Made by a program: the position numbers and the translations under genes. Positions 14,277 to 17,037 of a stretch of 17,037 nt of DNA are shown one piece after another (the stretch's first letter is position 1; each line of letters begins with the position of its first letter). The stretch is taken from NCBI GenBank assembly GCA_902493585.1, contig CABUPZ010000054.1, positions 1 through 17,037 on the forward strand, written 5' to 3'. The DNA comes from an uncultured Fusicatenibacter sp. GTDB lineage: Bacteria; Bacillota; Clostridia; Lachnospirales; Lachnospiraceae. A model generated the notes under the pieces. The model ran no database searches and was not told the origin of the DNA. It saw only the letters and a list, made by a program, of their open reading frames with translations.

Positions 14277-14339
14277 CCCGAAAGGGACGAGTGCAGAAAA
14301 AACAGCGGTTCAGCGGACTGCCGAAGAACGGATCTGTTT
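14277..14339 (+). other. Potentially structured leader RNA before the SEDS gene
   Basis: CCC-GAAA-GGG (14277-14286) is a GNRA-capped hairpin. A second, longer helix can form from AAACAG (14300-14305) with CTGTTT (14334-14339), GTTC with GAAC, and CGG with CCG nested inside. It does not match a riboswitch class I recognise. The structure is judged by eye. Confidence 0.35.
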
Positions 14340-14387
14340 CCGGGACGGGAGGCTGAGCAGCGGCAGGTAAAGAAGGGTTATAGTTAT

Positions 14388-15593
14388 ATGAGTAGAAGTA
14401 ATAATACGGGGGTAAGAACAAGAAAAAGAATCATAGGATATTATGATTACAATTTGCTGGCATGTCTGATTTTGCTGTTGTCTTTCGGACTGATTATACT
14501 GTATAGCGCCAGTGCGTATGAAGCGTATACCAGTCCCAATATTTCAGACAATATGTATTTCTTTCGGCATCAGCTGAGAAACTCTGTAATTGCGTTGGTC
14601 TGGGCGGTGCTTCTGTCCAAGGTTTCCTACCATTTCATGGCGCGCTTTGCCGGGGCGTTGTATGTGGCAGGGTTTGTACTGATGGCTTTGGTACAGACGC
14701 CTCTGGGCGTGGAGGAGCTGGGTGCCAGGAGATGGCTGAAACTGGGTCCGATTCAATTTCAGCCGTCGGAAGTTGCAAAGATCGGCGTGATCGTATTCCT
14801 GCCGATGGTCATCTTAAAGATGGGGAAAAAGTATAAATCCTGGAAAGGGCAGGCGCTGATCCTTTCCATGGGAGCGCTGCAGGCAGTAGGTGCCTGGAAA
14901 CTGACGGAAAATCTGAGTACAGGCATTATTATTTTCCTGATCACAGTGGTGATCTGGCTGATCTCTTACCCGGATATCAAAAAATATCTGATGCTTGGCG
15001 GAGGCATTGCCGCTGCCGCTGTGGGAGTCCTTCTGTATCTGAAGGATCATCTGAATCTGCTGGAATCGGAGGACGGAGGTTTCCGGATCCAGCGTGTCTA
15101 TGAGTGGCTTTCCGGCGGAAGTTATCAGATCCATCAGGGGCTCTATGCGATCGGTTCCGGAGGATTTTTCGGTAAGGGCCTGGGCAACAGTACCCAGAAG
15201 CTGGGAACGATTCCCGAGGCACAGAATGATATGATCTTTTCTATTGTGTGTGAGGAGCTTGGGGTATTTGGGGCGATCCTTCTGCTTCTGATGTTCGGAT
15301 ACCTTCTGTACCGGCTTTTCATGATCGCCCAGAATGCGCCGGATCTGTATGGAACACTTTTGGTCACAGGTGTTTTTGCCCATATTGCGATCCAGGTGAT
15401 CCTGAACCTTCTGGTTGTTTTGAATATGATGCCGGCAACCGGCATTACCCTGCCGTTTATCAGTTATGGAGGAACGTCCATGATGTTTCTGATGACAGAA
15501 CTTGGGATTGCTCTTTCGGTGGCAAATTCCATACGTTTTAAGGAAACAGTTGTCGTGCAGGAACATGAGAAAAATGTATTGACAAATGTATAA
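14388..15593 (+). CDS. SEDS family peptidoglycan polymerase (FtsW/RodA/SpoVE type)
   Basis: The protein has 401 residues and about ten transmembrane helices. Signatures are LLLSFGLIILYSAS in TM1, RWLKLGPIQFQPSEVAKIG, the extracellular GKGLGNSTQKLGTIPEAQNDMIF with the catalytic Asp281, and the C-terminal PATGITLPFISYGGTSMM. SEDS proteins polymerise lipid II glycan strands with a partner class B PBP. Division, elongation or sporulation type cannot be assigned from this window. An in-frame ATG at 14217 is rejected because it is about 7 nt from the -10 box and would translate the palindrome; ATG 14388 with AAAGAAGGG is preferred. Confidence 0.93.
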   Translation: MSRSNNTGVRTRKRIIGYYDYNLLACLILLLSFGLIILYSASAYEAYTSPNISDNMYFFRHQLRNSVIALVWAVLLSKVSYHFMARFAGALYVAGFVLMALVQTPLGVEELGARRWLKLGPIQFQPSEVAKIGVIVFLPMVILKMGKKYKSWKGQALILSMGALQAVGAWKLTENLSTGIIIFLITVVIWLISYPDIKKYLMLGGGIAAAAVGVLLYLKDHLNLLESEDGGFRIQRVYEWLSGGSYQIHQGLYAIGSGGFFGKGLGNSTQKLGTIPEAQNDMIFSIVCEELGVFGAILLLLMFGYLLYRLFMIAQNAPDLYGTLLVTGVFAHIAIQVILNLLVVLNMMPATGITLPFISYGGTSMMFLMTELGIALSVANSIRFKETVVVQEHEKNVLTNV

Positions 15594-15607
15594 AGAACAG
15601 ATACACT
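15579..15607 (+). promoter_or_regulatory. Promoter of acpP
   Basis: TTGACA (15579-15584), 17-nt spacer, TACACT (15602-15607). It overlaps the stop region of the SEDS gene and lies 50 nt upstream of the acpP start. Confidence 0.7.
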
Positions 15608-15657
15608 CATTCATGATAAAAACAGCTGTCTTCTGGACGGAAAGGAGTTAGAGTACG

Positions 15658-15891
15658 ATGTTAGAAAAGATGAAAGAGATTCTTGCAGAGCAGTTGGGCT
15701 GCGATGCCGGCATGATTACAGAGGAGACTTCTTTTAAGGATGACCTGGGCGCAGATTCCCTGGATCTGCTGGAAGTGATCATGGCACTGGAGGATGAGTA
15801 CGGAATTGAGATGAACGCGGAGGATCTCTCTGATCTCAATACGGTAGGTGATGTGATGAATTACCTGAAAGACAATGGGATCGAAATCTAA
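15658..15891 (+). CDS. acpP: Acyl carrier protein
   Basis: The protein has 77 acidic residues, the standard ACP size. The LGADSLDLLEVIMALEDEYGIEM segment contains the phosphopantetheine attachment Ser34 (DSL motif), and LSDLNTVGDVMNYL is the typical last helix. It carries growing acyl chains in type II fatty-acid synthesis. GGAAAGGAGTTAG precedes the ATG. Other fab genes are not next to it; the following gene is a sirtuin-like protein 51 nt downstream, probably cotranscribed. Confidence 0.95.
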   Translation: MLEKMKEILAEQLGCDAGMITEETSFKDDLGADSLDLLEVIMALEDEYGIEMNAEDLSDLNTVGDVMNYLKDNGIEI

Positions 15892-15942
15892 GAGTTTCCT
15901 GACTTTCATGGGATAAAAACAGAAAAGGGGGGCCGAATACAG

Positions 15943-16668
15943 ATGAGTAGTTTGGAGTATGTAAAGAAGGTACTGGCAGATGCGGAACGTGTGGTATGTC
16001 TGGTAGGACGAGGGACGACTTTCCAAACAGGATGTCAGCTGTATGACGGGGATTTTGAGTATGAGATCGAATCCCGTTATGGCCTCTCGGTGGAAGAGAT
16101 TTTTTCGGAGTCCTATTATAACAACCGGACAAAAGAGTTTTTCGAATTTTACAGAGAAGAGGTTCTGAAACATTGCGGAGAACCGAATGCGGTTTATCAG
16201 ACGCTGGCGCGGATGGAAAAGGACGGCAAACTGATCGGCATTATTTCCCGGAGTATTTTCGGACTGTGTGAACGTGCCGGATGTAAAAATGTTGTGGGGA
16301 TCCACGGAAACATTTTTGAAAACAGCTGTCCGCGGTGCGGCAGAAAATATGATTATCAATATATCCTGGATCATAAGCCGATTCCTTACTGTGAAAACTG
16401 CAGGGCGGTGGTGCGGCCTCAGATTGTGCTGACCGGTGAGATGGTCAGTAATGATAAGGTCACCCGTGCGACAGAACTGGTATCCAGAGCGGATGTCCTG
16501 CTGATCCTTGGCTCTACCATGCAGTCTTATCTGACGAAGAGTTTTATCAAATATTTTAGCGGATCCAAGGTGCTGCTGGTAAATTGGGCGGAGCATTATT
16601 CGGATGTCAAGGCGGATGGCGTGTGCATCGGAAGCCTTCCCGAAATTCTTCCTAAGATATATCCGTAG
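15943..16668 (+). CDS. Divergent Sir2-family (sirtuin-like) protein
   Basis: The protein has 241 residues, sirtuin-sized. The zinc-binding domain is intact (Cys129, 132, 150, 153) and the catalytic histidine is present (GIHGNIFENS, His121). VRPQIVLTGEMV, LLILGSTMQSY and LLVNWAEH match the later NAD-binding segments. However, the first motif GAG...GIPDFR is replaced by VGRGTTFQTGCQLYDGDFEYEI, and the TQNID motif reads SRSIF, so the Asn and Asp normally contacting NAD and substrate are absent. It may have altered chemistry or have lost activity. AAAAGGGGGG lies upstream of the ATG. The position after acpP hints at a role in acyl metabolism, without proof. Confidence 0.85.
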   Translation: MSSLEYVKKVLADAERVVCLVGRGTTFQTGCQLYDGDFEYEIESRYGLSVEEIFSESYYNNRTKEFFEFYREEVLKHCGEPNAVYQTLARMEKDGKLIGIISRSIFGLCERAGCKNVVGIHGNIFENSCPRCGRKYDYQYILDHKPIPYCENCRAVVRPQIVLTGEMVSNDKVTRATELVSRADVLLILGSTMQSYLTKSFIKYFSGSKVLLVNWAEHYSDVKADGVCIGSLPEILPKIYP

Positions 16669-16674
16669 AAACAG

Positions 16675-16704
16675 TTGCCAACCGGCGAGTGCGTGGTTTA
16701 TAAT
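16675..16704 (+). promoter_or_regulatory. Promoter of gltX
   Basis: TTGCCA (16675-16680), 18-nt spacer, perfect TATAAT (16699-16704), directly followed by a 19-bp inverted repeat. It lies just after the sirtuin stop. Confidence 0.65.
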
Positions 16705-16759
16705 AAGGTGGTTCCGGAACGTATGCCTGATGTTCAGACGTACGTTCCGGAACCACCTT
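16705..16759. repeat. Perfect 19-bp inverted repeat in the gltX leader
   Basis: Arms 16705-16723 and 16741-16759 (AAGGTGGTTCCGGAACGTA and its reverse complement) are perfect, with a 17-nt loop that can pair further (CTGA-TGT-TCAG). It begins one base after the -10 box, so transcription starts inside the left arm. No T-run follows, so it is not a normal intrinsic terminator. It has no T-box motif. Confidence 0.8.
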
Positions 16760-16833
16760 GCTGTCAGGGCAGAATAGAACAAAACAGTATTTTTTCGAAA
16801 GACAGATAGAAAGAAAAACAGGAGTGAAAGCAA

Positions 16834-17037
16834 ATGAGCAAAGTGAAAACAAGGTTTGCACCGAGTCCTACGGGGCGCATGCATGTTGGAAATCTGCGTA
16901 CTGCGCTGTACGCATATCTGATCGCAAAGCATGAGGGCGGGGATTTCATGCTCCGCATTGAAGATACAGACCAGGAGCGTTTTATGGAAGGCGCGCTGGA
17001 TATCATTTACCATACGCTGTCTGAGACAGGGCTGCAC
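16834..17037 (+). CDS. gltX: Glutamyl-tRNA synthetase, N-terminal part (runs off the window)
   Basis: 68 codons are present, open to the right edge. RFAPSPTGRMHVGNLRTALY holds the class I HIGH-type motif (HVGN) and is followed by FMLRIEDTDQERF, both hallmarks of glutamyl-tRNA synthetase (ND-GluRS). The enzyme charges tRNA-Glu, and in most clostridia also tRNA-Gln as a misacylated intermediate. The ATG follows ACAGGAGTGAAAG. It has its own promoter and a hairpin leader at 16705-16759. Confidence 0.95.
   Translation, partial: MSKVKTRFAPSPTGRMHVGNLRTALYAYLIAKHEGGDFMLRIEDTDQERFMEGALDIIYHTLSETGLH

Noticed and set aside
14217..14387. N-terminal extension of the SEDS protein from ATG 14217
   Set aside because: The codon is only a few bases after the -10 box, has no ribosome site, and the extension would be translated palindrome and leader sequence with no SEDS similarity.
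16705..16759. Intrinsic terminator for the sirtuin operon
   Set aside because: The stem is excellent, but no T-run follows on either strand and a promoter-like TATAAT lies directly before it.
15661..17037. 458-codon minus-strand open frame running off the window
   Set aside because: It covers acpP, the sirtuin and gltX on the opposite strand, all of which have clear motifs and ribosome sites. The translation shows no domain.

Overview
The window looks like a chromosomal segment of a spore-forming gut clostridium, most likely Lachnospiraceae. The reasons are strong AGGAGG-type ribosome sites, a cotJABC spore-coat operon, clostridial-type MarR/MATE genes, moderate GC, and a family of short GTGTTTGAAAATT palindromes. 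This is judged from reading alone, without database searches.

Layout: the 3' end of a PfkB-family sugar/nucleoside kinase (1-233) ends inside a palindromic repeat. It is followed by a MATE transporter (367-1758), phosphopentomutase deoB (1849-3021) and an intrinsic terminator. Next come cotJA, with an unusual Met-rich repeat extension, and cotJB. cotJC is split in two: 31-34 codons lie at 3971-4084 and the remaining 175 or so codons lie at 10400-10936.

The central result is what lies between the two halves of cotJC. A 6,342-bp segment is bounded by the direct repeat GGAGGTCCC, in the same reading frame on both sides. It carries (i) its own promoter and a four-gene molybdenum hydroxylase operon (FAD, 2Fe-2S and Mo subunits plus a MocA-like molybdopterin nucleotidyltransferase), (ii) a complete large serine recombinase on the minus strand, with a candidate sporulation-type (sigma-E-like) promoter, and (iii) a divergent small charged ORF that could be a directionality factor. 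Recombination between the two direct repeats would restore an uninterrupted 207-residue CotJC with all expected manganese-catalase ligands. The circle junction would be the palindrome TTGGGA-GG-TCCCAA, as expected for a serine-recombinase site. I interpret this as a skin-like intervening element in a spore-coat gene that carries metabolic cargo.

Downstream, a truncated marR and an internally deleted MATE gene are decayed remnants (11165-12229). Then come a membrane-anchored glycerophosphodiester phosphodiesterase (12355-14190), a SEDS (FtsW/RodA/SpoVE) gene behind a structured leader, acpP, a divergent sirtuin, and the start of gltX behind a perfect 19-bp inverted repeat. Four GTGTTTGAAA-type palindromes are scattered through intergenic positions (225-311, 10346-10388, 11002-11116, 14222-14263). 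No gap without a gene or gene remnant exceeds 300 bases. No tRNA, rRNA or CRISPR array was seen.
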